Positions 44,200 to 56,936 of a stretch of DNA of 64,000 bases are shown in pieces (the first letter of the stretch is position 1; each line of letters starts with the position of its first letter). This DNA comes from Russula earlei. Its lineage: Eukaryota; Basidiomycota; Agaricomycetes; Russulales; Russulaceae. The DNA is taken from contig JAGFNK010000169.1 of NCBI GenBank assembly GCA_025769875.1, positions 1 through 64,000 on the forward strand. The letters are read 5' to 3'. Under the pieces are notes generated by a model. The model was not told the DNA's origin. It saw only the letters and a list, made by a program, of their open reading frames with translations, and ran no database searches. The translations under genes and the position numbers were made by a program.

Positions 44200-47100
44200 A
44201 TGGACGAGGAGCAAGCCTTGGAGGCGCTATCCAACGTTATTTCTGCTCTCTCAGAGACACCCTATGACTTATCTCTTCATTACCAACACATTCAACTCGC
44301 TACTGCCACTGGCATGGACGAACAGGTCCATGCAGCACGCGAGACCCTGACGGCCTATTATTCCTGCGGTGACGACGTGTGGTTGCCACTCATCGAAGAA
44401 AAGAAGAGTGCAGCAGATTTGGACACGATAGAAGGTGTCCTATCTGTGTTGCAAACGTACAACCGTGCCGAGGATGATTATCTATGTACGCCCATGCACC
44501 ACCGACATCTCGGAACGTGCTTGTTTGACTTGACATAGCCATCCCCTTGCTTCGCCAGCATATGGACTTCTTGATCGACCGACGTTCACATTTCTCTTCC
44601 TCTGCTACGAACCCCGTCTTGCCAGAGGACCCACTCTCCGTCGAGTGGACTCGCGAGGCGCTTCGCGCTGTCGTTGCCCAGGGCGTCCATCATATTACGC
44701 AGGTTGGATCATCATATAGTCCACCTCGTTGGCGTATCTCAATCATTAAATTTTATAGGGCCATTTGTTATGGGACGCGCTCCGCGACTGGGAATTGGAT
44801 AATCTTTCAACGGTGTTGCCAGATGAAAAGTAGGCGCTACATTCACCGTCCTCCCCTGCTCATTGTCAAGAATCGTTTTATCAGGTCTGCGGCCATCGCG
44901 GAGATCGAAGATATGTATCTCGAGCGCCTTCAACAATGCCATGCCAGTGCGTTGCCCTCTTGAGCCTAAACATCCCTTTTCTGAGCTCCTGCAGCCAACG
45001 AGGACACGTTTCAATCGTATTCAACTTTTACAACTCACTACAAGGCGCCGCAGGCATACGAGACCTTACTTGTAAATGCGTCAAAAATCCGGGGGAAGGC
45101 CAAAAGAGCGTACGAATGGCGGGAGCCATACGAAGCCACCCTGGTAAGCGGTGTCGAATCCTCGTTATTGCGTGCGCCGAATATGCGCGATTGTATTTAC
45201 AAGGTCGCTTAGGAACAGTCCGGGAACTCGCTCTACGCTTACCAAAACTACGTCGCTTATGAACTTCGCGCGAAGCAGCCGAATCTCGGCATTCTCTCAA
45301 ATATCCACGAACGCGCCATCGCAGAAGCAGGGAAGCGCCGTGCGTCCGGTGAGGCCGGCGCGGAGGAAGCGCTGCGGTTGTGGTGGGCGAGCTACGTTGA
45401 TAGCATGGTGGGTTATTTGGTTGCTCCGCCATTGGGACCTGCCTATAACTCTTGGCCTCACAGAGGCGCAACAACGCTCCACAGGAGCGGCAGCTGGCTT
45501 TGTTTCAACGTTCGGTAAGAAGCATCCCCGGCAGCGGCGAACAATGGGCTAGATATATTCGCTTTTTGGTGGCGTAGAATTCTTACCTCACTAAGCGGCT
45601 TCCCTGATGGTTCTTTAGGAACTCAACAATGAGTTAGTCGAAGAGGAGAAGGGAGAGCCCATCTCAGGTGCGTATCTTCTTCCTCTATGCCCATTCATAG
45701 ACAACGCCCCTACAGTGCTCTATGAAAAGGCTTTCGCGACGAAGTTGTTTCAAAAGGATGTCGAAGAGATGGTTTCGCTTTTCCTATCGCGCGCTGGATT
45801 TGAACATCGTGTATGTTTGGCAAGCCTCGAGAATGAACAACCGGGTGGTGTTGAATCTCCGCTCGCCGACTCTGCCGTGGCCCAGCCCTTCCTCGAGCCC
45901 CAAGATCGGTTGTCTACAGTTGTAGATATATTAAACAATGGCATTAAATCTATACGATTGGGTGAGCGTCGCATCCACGTACAACTTACTTCAGATTGAT
46001 TGGGGCCATTACAGCGGCAAAAGGTGGCGATTCTCGTTTTCGCCTCGAGCGTTTCCTTTTCGCGCTTGTGAGATACATCCATCTCACGCAACTTCTTCCT
46101 ATTGACGAGTTCTCTGCAGCATAACGAGCTCGGGCAGAGCGACGAGGGGATAAAAATCTGGGCTGACGCTGTGAAGTACCACAAGACTTCATACATCCCT
46201 TGGCTCGAATACACAAGGGCGCTCGTGTACGCCACGCGATTGTTCCTGTTCCCTTCTTCGGTGGTCTGATTGCGCTGGCCAGGGATTTGAGAGATTATGA
46301 AGAGGCGAGGAAGGCCTTTACAAAGGCAACCAAATCACAACTCGACTGGCCTGAAATGCTCTGGGAAGCTTGGATTGCTTTTGAGCATAGTCACGGCACT
46401 GTGGGCGAGATACAAGACGCCCTTGACACTGTAGACCGTGCCAGGACCCTGGTAGAGGCTCGCCGTGCCAAGGTACTCATTTTTGGTCTCGAGTGTCGTA
46501 CTCTATGCTGAAGGCTAGACTTAGGAGGCAGAACAAGCAGGCTATCAAGCTATGCCAGTGGCTACTTCACAGCAGGCTACGTATGTACCAGAGACTGAGC
46601 AGACTGTGCCTACACACGAGATTGAGACACCGATGGACATCGATCAGCAGGTCCAAAGTGCAGCTATCAGCGTAAAAAGGAAGGCTGAAGAGGAGCCCTT
46701 GGAAGAGAGCAAGAAGGCCAGAGTTGGTGCGTACTCTCTAGCTATCGCTCAAGACAACGCCTGTTAAAATCGAGCAGAACCCCCCAAAGCTCTCAAGAGG
46801 TTCGTGCTGTCTTCTGGTCTTCCCGACGCATGACTGATATCTTCTCGCTTTCGCAGAGATCGGGAGAATTGTACCGTCTTTGTTAGTGACCTTCCGTCGG
46901 AAAGTACGGACGATGACCTGGCTAGGCTCTTCAAAGACGTATACATGGATTCACCTCTTTCCCGACTCCGTCTGACTCGGTTATCAGTGCGGCGTTATCC
47001 GTGAAGTCAAGATCACTCAGCTATCGAATATACTTGTTGCCACTGTCGAGTTTGTCACTCGAGACAGCGTCCCTGCAGCGCTTACAAAAGATAAGAAGCG

Positions 47101-48416
47101 AATTCGTGATCACGAGATAAGCGTGCACCTTGCTTGGGAGTCAACTCTCTATGTAACCAACTTTCCGGAGAGTGCGGATGATGCTTGGCTTCGGAAAATC
47201 TTTGCACAGGTAAATGGCTTGTTGGGGTAATCAGAGTTCCAGGCGCTGATGCACATGTAGTACGGGCACATATTCGAGGTTCGGTGGCCAAGCAAAAAGT
47301 TCAAGAGCACGAGGAGATTTTGCTATGTCCAATACACGTCTCCCGTATGTTTCATTTTCCTTGAGTGCTCGACTGGTTAACTCCGTCCTCACGCAGGCGG
47401 CAGCTAGATTGGCGCTGGAATTGAATGGTCGGGAGCTTGAACCAGGTTTTAGTCTGAAAGTTTATATATCAAATCCCGAGCGGAAAAAGGAGCGAACCGA
47501 CGCAGGTGCAAATGCTCGCGAGGTATATGTCGCGGGGCTGAGCAGATTTGTTACGAAAGAGGACCTGGAAAAGTTGTTCCGGACCGTGAGTTCTACGCTC
47601 GGGTGGCGACATTCTCGCTGACAGATGTCAGTACGGTCTTTTGAAAGAGATACGGATGGCTCTGACTGCCGACAATCATTCAAGAGGGTTTGCATTTGTT
47701 GAGTTTGAGGAAGAAGTTGTATTCGATTATCACGACCTTTACTTCTTGACTGAATCGTTGTTTCCGTGCAGGCGGACGCCACAAGAGCTCTCGGGGCCAA
47801 CAACTACGAACTCAAGAAACGTAGGATCGCAGTAACGTCATCTGACACTCGTGTGCGCTCTCGAAAAAAGTGCGAATCACCCCTCACTACGATGGACCCG
47901 CTCTAACATGTGATCAGCGAACCTGAAACTGGATTCGGCAGAAAGGCGGATGCGCGCAACCGGTCGCTACGTATCCACGACCTCCCTGACGATGCAGAAG
48001 AGGGCCTGCTCCAACAGGCTGTCGAAAAGCTCGCACCGGTGACTCGCCTGGAGGTGTTTTCGGGTCAACACGAGGCAGTTGTCGAGTTCCAATCTGCTGC
48101 TGATGCTGCGCGATTGCTCCTTCTGCCTGACCCCCTTGAGTTCAAAGGGGTGCGGCTGCGGTTCTCGGAAAGGGAAGACGCGACCGCGAAGGCGCAAAAG
48201 GCTCCTGCAGCCGGTGGTGGGATGTTCATACCACGTAACGCCGCATCGAGACCGCGTGCCGGATTGGGTCGGGCGCGACACGCACTTCCCGCCGCAGGCA
48301 CTGCATCTGCAGCGCCGGATCCGGAAGCGAGGTCGAACATATCTTCTGGAGACAAAGGGCCGGCTCAGGGTAAGGCGCAGGACGATTTCAGAAAGATGCT
48401 GCTGGGTGGGAAGTAG
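44200..48416 (+). CDS. SART3/Prp24-like U4/U6 snRNP recycling factor
   Basis: Nuclear RNA-binding factor that by family helps re-anneal U4 and U6 snRNA in spliceosome recycling. It is a gene of more than a dozen exons; the first three are 44200-44485, 44539-44702 and 44759-44829, and further exon pieces keep frame to a stop at 48416. The N-terminal part (to about 46490) is helical and HAT-repeat-like, for example YAYQNYVAYELRAKQPN and GEQWARYIRFL. A basic, nuclear-localisation-like stretch VKRKAEEEPLEESKKARV follows (about 46670). Four RRM domains are visible: CTVFVSDLPSE, STLYVTNFPES, EVYVAGLSRF with GFAFVEFEEE, and SLRIHDLPDD. The C-terminus ends in DDFRKMLLGGK, matching the Lsm-interaction motif of SART3/Prp24. 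Four RRMs recall yeast Prp24, while the HAT part recalls SART3. Exon borders in the middle were read by eye and may be off. Confidence 0.85.
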
Positions 48417-48589
48417 TGTATTGTTTTGTACATCATTTGCCTTTGCCATGCAGAGTAGGCGCGGGGGTATTCGCACGGACCGTTCTCCCGCGCTCGGCAT
48501 GGACCGTACTCATCTCTTCATCCCATCAAAACGCCAGCTCGCCCCTAAACGCGACCGCACCTCTGTCTCTCCGCCTCGTTAGAAGCCTC

Positions 48590-51052
48590 ATGGATATAGT
48601 CGAGTTCCAAGAAAGCAGCTCCATAACGTTCGAATGGACACTGCGCGGCTTGAAAACCCTGTTCGAGTCGAGGTGTGTATGAGTCGCCACGTCCAGGCGA
48701 CTGGATCTTGGGGTGCTCACCCCCGTTTTCAGTAAAGGCGAAGCAAAATCGAAAGTGACGAAGAGCGCCAAGTTCGGTGGAGGGCGGTGGCAGGTGCGTC
48801 GTCTCGTCCATGTTCACCTCCTGCGGTTTCGAGACTCGGATACCGTTCCAGGTCCTGTTCTATGCGAATTCGGGACCTCCCTATCCCTCCACGGACGTGA
48901 GCGGCGCTGGCTCCGGTGGATATGTGAGCTTGTTCTTGTCGTGTGAGGTGCGCTGTGGCTACGTTCTTCGTGGGACGGGATCCTCATGTCGGGGAACCAG
49001 CCCACTCAGGAGGAGAAGGACGCTGCGTACAACGGAAGGTGAAAGATTCACATCGAACTTCCGATTCGCCTAGTCGACATCTCATCGCGACGCTTTAGAT
49101 GGGTCCGAGAAGGGCTGTTTCGATTCACTTTTGAGCTGCACAGGTGATCCCGTTTGTGGCGTCGCGCGACACCGGTTTTTTCAACCCGACCCTTTTTCCA
49201 GCCTGAAGAAAAAAGAGCTCTTCAATGTCAAGGAGGCGCATAACCACTCTTTCTCTCATGCTGTATGTGCTTCTTCCCGATTCCCCGAACCCTAGGCTAA
49301 TGATGTCTCAGACGGCGAACTGGGGATGGTATACAGTCAATCATTCTTATGACGGCTGAAACTGACAAGGTGTAAGGGCGCAGTTCGCGCGCAGAGACGC
49401 GGTGTACTACACAAAGAGCGTCGTCAAATCCAACGATGCATTCGTGATCACCTGCACGATCAGCTCGACACCGGGACCACCTATTCCTTCTCCGTCGATT
49501 CACAAGTCCCTTGTTCCGAGGGATCTGCTGGAGTCAGTCGGCCAACTTCTGGATGATCCTCTCTATTCGGACATAGAGTTCGTTCTTCCATCCCGGAAAC
49601 CCCGCGAGCCTGCTCCGCGCCGAATTTATGCATCGAAACGACTGCTCAGCCGCGCGGACTATTTCGACTCTAGTATGATTCTTTCGAGTACCCTGGTGTC
49701 TCATCTGACATCCCCCTTTAGTGTTCAACGCCGGCTTCGTGGAGGCGTCCTCGGATCAATTCACCTTTGAGATCACGGGAGACACCAACCTGGACAGTGC
49801 CGAAGCCACATCAGAATACTATACAGCGCTCAACGCTCATCCGGAAGACTCGGACGAGGAAGATGAAGCGTACGACCCCGGGGAAGCCGACGGGGATCCA
49901 CCTAACTCGGACGCCGAACTTGAAGACGGGTTGGACATTCCACGTGACTTACTGGAATCAGGTATCAGCGTTGCGGCCGATGATGAGCCAGCCGATGGCG
50001 ACTCTGACGAGAGCGGTGAGGGAGAGGATGGGAAATCGCGCAACGTAAGGCAGAAAACGGCGCACCCTTCCAGCCCTCGGGCTGGCGATCTGCAGATCAT
50101 CCCCCGCAGCGCAGCCCCCCCCACGGTAGAGCGGGAGGCTGCGGGGCCGCCCAAGTTGCGAGTGGTGGTGAAAGATGTCGCATACGCGACCTACCGCGCG
50201 GTGCTTTACTACGTATTTTCCTTCCGTCTCCATTTGATCCACATGATGAGAATTTTTCTTAGCTGTACACGGACCGCATCCGTTTTGCACCGTTGTCGTC
50301 AACCTTCCTCTCATCTTCTTCGCCCGGGACTGGCTGCGCGCAAACGCCAAATGATAGTCAGGGCAGCCTCGGTTCTGCCACCCGTACGGGGCAATCAGAA
50401 GTATCCATGGGTGCCAGTTCGAGGAGAGAGTGGATCCAAGATTGGATACGCGGAAACCCTGGGCATCCTTTGCCATGCTCGGCAAAGGCCGTGTACAGGC
50501 TTGCAGACAGTGAGAAGAACACCAATTTCGCCATCAGATCTGGAGGTCAATGGTGACGTGTTTTGACAGAGCTTGGTCTTGCGGAATTGAAGACTCGAGC
50601 ATTCGAGGCGAGTGTTCTCGCTTCCATTTGAATAATCGCTTGACATGCGCGCAGCATATCACCAAATCGCTCACGGTGGAGAATGTTCCTTACGAGGTCT
50701 TTTCGACTTTTTCGGCTACCTTTGAAGTCGTTCGAAAGGTGAGTTATTGTGATGCAGGTCGGTGTAGGTGTGCGGCAGTTGCAGTTTACAGCGGTCTATA
50801 GGTCGAGGTGAAGTACTTCCTTGACCACTGGGCAGAGATTCGAAGCTCGGATGCCATGCGTAATGTGTGGCACCAGATCCGACTGGGAAGACATCCCGGC
50901 TTCGAGGAAGGTCCGTACATGACTCATCCACCTGAGCGTTCGAATTGACCATAGCTACAGTATGGCCTGTCATCGCGACTCACCTTGAGTTCAAGCCACA
51001 GAGCAACACGCATGCGGGTAGTGACAAGGAGGACGCTAATAGGCAGGCGTAG
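48590..51052 (+). CDS. MATH-BTB domain protein with acidic insertion
   Basis: Likely substrate adaptor of a CUL3 ubiquitin ligase, by family. It is multi-exon from MDIVEFQESS at 48590 to a stop after DKEDANRQA near 51052. The N-terminal half reads as a MATH/TRAF-like fold assembled over several short exons: KSAKFGGGRWQ, VLFYANSGPPYPS, GYVSLFLSCE and VREGLFRFTFELHR. The BTB part begins DLLESVGQLLDDPLYSDIEF and continues RRIYASKRLLSRADYFDS. After FNAGFVEAS the domain is interrupted by about 120 residues rich in Asp, Glu and Ser (about 49780-50140), then resumes with VVVKDVAYATYRAVLYY and LYTDRIRFA. The C-terminal part (ENVPYEVFSTFSATFEVV, VKYFLDHW) resembles a BACK-like helical tail. Exon borders are approximate. 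Confidence 0.72.
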
Positions 51053-51522
51053 GGGATGGGTGCCATCAGCATACCATTTCTGATGTTGATCGCCTGACGA
51101 ATGATGCTTTTTGTCAGCCGTTCAATGCGGCTGTGAGGCAGGCGGAGAGGGCGGCTTGTGGAGTATCCTCTCGGGCAAGGGATGTCGGCGTACGGTGTGC
51201 GTGGGATGGGATTGCTTGTTCCAGTGACCCGGTGTCAGCACTGCCTCAAGGCGTGCGTGGTATTATTGTTCATGTACTTTCCTGATGATGGATGATTGAT
51301 TGTACGTGCAAGCGTGCACCTTGATTGAGGAACGGCAGTAGTAGAGATGGGAGGGAGCGGGGATGTGGCCGCGGTGGCCGGTCGACCTGCGGAAGAGTGA
51401 CCGGCGAGCTTGCCCTGCCCTGCCCTGCGCTTGATTAGCTTATACGATCCTTTCTATCTCTCTCCCAAACCCCCATCTCTTCTCCTCTTCCTTGTCCAAA
51501 ACCCAATACCTTTCTTCAACCA
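51053..51522 (+). promoter_or_regulatory. Upstream region of RING gene with pyrimidine tract
   Basis: No gene here. About 51445-51500 is strongly C/T-rich on plus (TTTCTATCTCTCTCCC, then CTCTTCTCCTCTTCC), ending about 25 bases before the RING gene ATG. Such CT-rich tracts just upstream of starts are common in filamentous fungal promoters. Confidence 0.4.
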
Positions 51523-54500
51523 ATGGACGGTCACGGTCGTGTTCAGCGAGCCAGTTTCTTGAACACTTTCAATCATTTATTTCGTCGTGGACAGTCCTCG
51601 TCTGCCGACGAACAACATTCGGGATCCCAACTATCCGGGGCCTCAGTACTACATGCCCGCCTTCGCTCGTCCGAACCAATTCAGCTCGTGTGTTCCTCGA
51701 CCCTCTAGCCCGTTTGACGGACGTCCGCTGACTTGACTGACAAACCCAGGGCCATGACGTGACAACCTTCCCCGGTTCTCCTTCGTCACATGCTGCGGAC
51801 GAAGACGTGGAGATGCTTTTCCCTCCTGCCGCTCCACCGGGCGGTGCGCCCTATTCCACGGCACATACAGCGCACGTCACACCCGATTCGTCACAAGTGC
51901 CATTGTTGCCACATACCGGCCCTCCCGCCACATCACCCCCCCTCATTGATTCCGAGAGTCCTGAAACCTCCCATCCCTTTATTATAGATGACGATGCCCG
52001 CAGCGACACGTCAATGCCCCCTCTTTATGACGCTTCGGATTCGGAGTGTGAGGAGGATCATGTTCTCCTTGGCGGCCATGACGCAACATCCGAATCGGAT
52101 GTCGATGCCTACGATGTCGAGATGACGCTCCTACGTGACGACGGAGATCTATCCGACTACGAGGACTTTGAATTATCAAATGACAGTGCACCACCACTAC
52201 CGTCTACCCCACTTGCAGCCATCGGCAGCGATAGAAATCCTCGGCGGGTGGTGGTTGAGGAACTCGAGGATCGGGATCAACCGCGGACTGGTGAGTGGAC
52301 AGTTTCTGGAATGTAGGTGACGACATGACATTCATATCGTGTCCAGATACCGCACCCTCGGTGAACGGCGGCTTCCCAGGCCCGTCACCACACATCGAAA
52401 TGCACACCCATTGGCACGCTAATTCCCATCTCCATCTCCATCCCCATCTCCCTCCCCATCTCCCTCTCCAACCGCCCCGCCAGCATCCCCAAAACACCCA
52501 TACGCCTCATTCACAGCAACCCGATGGTGATATTCGCCTACCCCATTTCCCACCTATGCCTGGTCTTCGTGCGCAGAGCCAGGTTGAGGGCCAGGTTCCT
52601 CTTCCCGGCCTCCGAACTCTCTTTCAACCACTTTTTGTAGAAGCTGTCGCCCAAGCTGGTGAGCGATTCCGGACAGCACAAGGCACTGGCCAGGGTCCAG
52701 CGATCGGCCCTGGGGGTCCCATTGTGCAGGTTACGTTCGACGTGCCAGTGTTCCGCGTTCCCACGGATGCTCAAACAAGGGAGCAGCCCCAAGCATGGTC
52801 AGATGTGGATGCACAGCGCCTGTCTAATCAAGCCTTCGAGCGGCACGAACGTGCATTTGCGGCTCCCCCTCTGAGACCCGACCGTCCGACTCCACCGGGG
52901 TTCAACCTTGCCCCACCAACACCTAACACCGTTCCCACGGACGCAATGCCTCCTGCCTTGCGCCAACTCCTCGAAGCTGCCTTTGAGCCTGAACCTCCAA
53001 ACCTTCCGGACGGGCCACAACTCGGTGGTGGGGTTCCGGGATGGGCTGGACTCATGGGGTTGCTCTTTGGTCTCGGCCTCAGTGCTTCACATGAACTCAA
53101 TCGCGAGGACCCTGTCAGGGCAAAAAGACTTGTCAAGGGCTTGGAAGCAGTGAATACAGGCCTCGTGAAGCGGATGAGGAAAATAAGCGACGGCAACGCC
53201 AACGGAGCGACATGTGCTATCTGTTGGGATGCACTTTTGGAGGAAGATGCTGAAATTACGCCTGATTTGGATCCAGGCGTGCCTCTCTGGGGTGCTACTG
53301 CCGATCACGGACAGTCAACCAACCCGGATCCCGATGGTACCAGCTCTGCAGGGCCAGAACAAGAACAAGAAGAGCCTCTTCCAAAGGTCATTGCCCTGCC
53401 ATGCTCCCATGTGTTCCATAGCGCATGTCTCGTACCCTGGTTCTCGCGGCCAAAACAAACAACGTGTCCGACGTGCAGGTTCGATGTTGATCCCGAAAAT
53501 TTGACCTACGAACCCGTACTTCGACCTCAGGGCGACACTCGTCAACAGCCGCAGCAGGGGGTGCCGCAGTCACCCCCCCCTGCAGTAGTCCCCCAGCAGA
53601 TGGAACAGCAGGGACAAGAATCCTCTTCCGGTGCCGTTCCACCCTTCCAACAGGCTACCCTTGGGGAAGATGGGTCCTCCCCTCTGCATCCGCCTCCGCT
53701 TAGGCGAACGATCTTCGAGCACACCTTCACCATCCCCTTTCCACCTCCCCCTTTTCCCTTTCCACATCCGCAGGTGGGGGCTCTTTTCCCTCAACCTCAG
53801 CCTGAAGGGCGTCAACATGGACCCGGCCAACAAGGTCCCTTCCCAGCGCCAGCGGTGGTGATGGACCCTATGCCGCCTCTTACAATTCATCGTACCATTC
53901 ACACACTCCGTCAGCTCACACCTCATGCACACCACCGCCCTCAGCAGCCCCAAAGTGGCGCTCCTGTTCAAGTAGGTCCTGTCCCGGCCCCACCCCCACA
54001 GGCTCCTTTACTGGGCCAAGGTCTTCAGCCCCCACCACAGGACGGTCAACGGAACGCTAACGGTTTGCCGCGCTTCCCTGGTCTGTTCCAATTCGATCTC
54101 CCCCAGATCGTCCGGATGCCCGACGGGACATGGTTCTGGTCTGCCCCGTTAGGTGGCTTCTCGTCACCCCCGACCGCTACCGTACCCCAGGCATCGCCAC
54201 GCCCGGTCGCGCCGAAACGAGCATGGTCACCGCCACCGCCACCTGGCCTGACCCTACGCCAACGGGTCGAGCAAGGCGAACGCGAGAAAGGGCTGCGCTG
54301 CGACGACATGTCCTGCGGGCTTGGGCCATCAGACGATGACCCAGAGCCGACGGCGGACCTTGCGCGTGTTGTCGTTCACTCGCTCGAAGACGGCGCCTCC
54401 GGGTGCGGACACACGTTCCATCCAGCATGCCTGGTGAGCGCGGAGCGTGTCGCTGGTTGGGGTCCTAATAGTGAAAGCGAGCGGTCGCGCGCAGGCGGAT

Positions 54501-54586
54501 TGGTTGAGGTGAGTTGCCCCGTATGCCGTGCTGTCGGTGTTGTTCCACGCGACGATTGGGAGAAAGGCGTAATGGCGCTTGCGTGA
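51523..54586 (+). CDS. RING-H2 finger protein, probable E3 ubiquitin ligase
   Basis: Three exons, 51523-51687, 51750-52290 and 52347-54586, with phases 0 and 1 kept and GT-AG introns of 62 and 56 bp, giving 981 aa. The centre holds a RING-H2 finger: CAIC at about 53214, then CSHVFHSACLVPW and CPTC at about 53469; about 55 residues of acidic sequence separate the first cysteine pair from the rest, longer than usual. The flanks are low-complexity, rich in Pro, His and Gln (for example HLHLHPHLPPHLPLQPPRQH). The C-terminal end has a second, imperfect zinc-finger-like cluster: CDDMSC, CGHTFHPACL and SCPVCR. The first exon is short and basic; the second is acidic. The family role is transfer of ubiquitin; substrates are unknown. 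NAXE starts only 146 bp downstream on the same strand. Confidence 0.82.
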
Positions 54587-54732
54587 GAAATGGACTCCGA
54601 GTTATTCGCGTTTTCCCTCATATTTGACTTGACATTGTATGTAGCCTCGCTGTGCCTTTTAATTATTTATTCATTTGGGACCAATAAGGTGATGACAAGG
54701 ACTGAATTCAATCTCTATCTATCACAATCACC

Positions 54733-56014
54733 ATGTCAATAAGATACCTCACTGCAAAGCTTGCACAACAAGTAAGTTCAGATTGAACGGAGACTATCCG
54801 ACAAGTACATATCCCCATAGATCGATGAAGAGCTGATGAACGCAGCGGGGGCCTTCAGCATAGATCAGGCGAGTTTGGACCCGTCTTGTGGATACGTCTC
54901 TTCAGTAGCCTGTAACTCTGTCATAGCTTATGGAACTTGCGGGTCTCGCGTGCGCCCAGACCCTCGCAACTGTCTACGGAAAGGAAAGGTACCCCCGTGT
55001 GCTGGTCTGCTGCGGACCGGGAAATCAAGGTGGAGATGGGCTGGTTGCTGCTCGACATCTAGGTAGTGTACCACGCCCGGACATCAGAAGTAACGGCTCA
55101 ACACGCTTAGGCATGTTTGGCTACAAACCGACGGTTTGGATCCCCAAGGTACTCGTGCAATCGTTTCCATTTTGCTTGAACCGAGGCTCACCCGCCTAAT
55201 GATCAAAACAAAAAAAACCCTAACAGATCGGGTCAAAGGACATATACAAGGTCCATATCTCGTTTCCTTCCGACCGCACCTGCCCGTGGGGAGGTGGTGG
55301 TGGTGGTGTTTAACCTATTTACAATATCACCGTCACCATACTGACAAAAGGCGCTGGCGGCCACCGGCCGGCCTCCCCCTCTCGCTCTCCACCGAACCGA
55401 CAGCGCTTGCACAGGCAGTGCACGAACATGCACATCCCGACGCTGCCCGCGTCGGATGAAGACTCAACGCCGGCGGAGAATGCGCTCTCGGCGGCGCTCG
55501 CGTCGAGCGACGTGGTCCTCGACGCCATATTCGGCTTCTCGTTCAAGCCGCCCGTGCGCGCCCCGTTCGACGCCGCGCTCCCGCTCATCGCCCGTTCCGG
55601 CCTGCCGATCGTGTCCGTGGACATACCGTCCGGCTGGGACGTCGAGCGCGGCGATGCCGGCGCCGGCGCCGGCGAGGGTGGGGGAGGTGGCCCGGGGGGC
55701 GCGGCGGCCGTGCGCGTGGTTTTGCGTCCGGATGTGCTCGTCAGCCTCACCGCGCCCAAGGAGGGCGTTCGGCGGTTCCTGGGCCGTCACTTCCTCGGCG
55801 GTCGATTCGTTCCAAAGTGAGTTCGCGGGTCGTCGAGCGGGGGATCGGAAGGACGACAATGTCGACGACGGGGCATCCCTTGCTGCTGATCTCCTTCGTT
55901 TGCAGATCCCTCGAAGAAAAATATGAACTCAACCTTCCATCGTATCCTGGATTCGCGCAGATTGTTGAGCTCGCACAGCCTGAGCGGGACGGAGACCCCT
56001 CGCAGAAGCTGTAG
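54733..56014 (+). CDS. NAD(P)H-hydrate epimerase (NAXE/Nnr1 type)
   Basis: Repairs hydrated NADH/NADPH by interconverting the R and S epimers, partner of an ADP/ATP-dependent dehydratase. Seven exons: 54733-54771, 54821-54868, 54927-55062, 55111-55148, 55227-55250, 55419-55816 and 55906-56014, in frame, 263 aa. Intron 2 has a GC donor (CAG|GCGAGT). Family marks are the N-terminal [26 protein letters not shown], the nucleotide-binding [35 protein letters not shown] and the terminal LTAPKEG...[12 protein letters not shown] followed by [10 protein letters not shown]. Exon 6 begins at 55419 because this is the acceptor that keeps phase with exon 5. A Gly/Ala-rich insertion follows GWDVERG, and exon 6 is more GC-rich than the rest. 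A decayed second copy lies at 61757-62865. Confidence 0.9.
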
Positions 56015-56660
56015 TCGGGCTCTGTGTCTCGTTATCTCCATTTCCGCGGTACCGTAACGCATGATCCGTGATGTGCACAGGACCTCGCACCGTTCGTCCT
56101 CATCATCTCCCAATCGCATCATTTTGTGATTCAACAAACAGTTGATTATTCATCTATTGCTTGCGGTTATCATCTCACCCGCATTACCTTTCGGGCTTGG
56201 CAGCACAGCGCTGGGTTCTTTTCTTTTCGACGCCAAATTGGGAAATATGCTCCTCCTATCTAGAAACCCATTATGTTCCAACGAGCTCTCTTGTTAATTG
56301 CAGTACGACATAACACTTATCACCACCTCTATGCATCGGCATCAACACCTCCGGCGCCCTCACCTCTGCGTGTTCAGCATCTATACTTGAGATGGGTCGT
56401 CGGCTATGAGGTGCATCAGCAACCCTCTTCCTCTATGTGTTGTGAAGTCGTGAAATTTATTTCATGGACTGGCACTTGTGACGCCATATACGCACGTTTA
56501 GATAATGTGGCTTCCTTTCATGCCCCTCTACCTTTGTCTATATGATTATAATCTACTATACCTTCATTCCCGCACCTCTTGATCCACACAGACTAGGTCA
56601 GTTACATTTTCTATCTTGTTACTCTGAGTACTGACAGTATACTTAGCGCGATCTTATCGC
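56015..56660. repeat. Downstream flank of NAXE, duplicated at 62870
   Basis: No gene. About 56035-56530 aligns with about 62875-63345: both contain CATCTCCCAATCGCAT, CTTGCGGTTATCAT, CATTCCAACGAGCTCTCTT-like strings and GGCATCAACACCTCCGGCGCCC. It is one arm of a segmental duplication. Confidence 0.65.
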
Positions 56661-56666
56661 TACAGG

Positions 56667-56905
56667 TTCGTCGACGAGTTTCGCAACTTCACATATGCGG
56701 CCTACGGCAAGGCGATACTGCGCCAGCCAGGAGGGTTCGCGTTCCAGATATTCGACTCTCGAGCCGAGGGGTGGCTGAGAAAGGAGGAATATAGAGATGG
56801 GGTTGTGACGAAGATACGGGCTAACAGTATAGAGGGACTCGCGCAGATACTCGTCCCACATGTTCTCTGGATGTCGACGCATTCATTCGGACGGTTACAA
56901 CTCGT
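56667..56905 (+). pseudogene. Partial duplicate of the flavoprotein gene
   Basis: About 240 bp matching exon 2 of the FAD-dependent dehydrogenase at 40233-41838, sense on plus here. It encodes FRNFTYAAYGKAILRQPGGF and FDSRAEGWLRKEEYRDGVV, as in the parent. Relative to the parent it lacks nine bases after FVDE, and it breaks frame near the 3' end (LVPHVLWMSTH instead of LVPHGLEDVD). No FAD-binding motif is included, so it cannot be functional alone. It ends about 30 bp before a TIR element. Confidence 0.85.
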
Positions 56906-56936
56906 GCCCATGCACTGCCGCCGCCAGGAAAACAAC

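Noticed and set aside
55464..55859. Arg-rich frames opposite and overlapping epimerase exon 6
   Set aside because: They are other-frame translations of the GC-rich exon; the epimerase reading matches its family and splices in phase.
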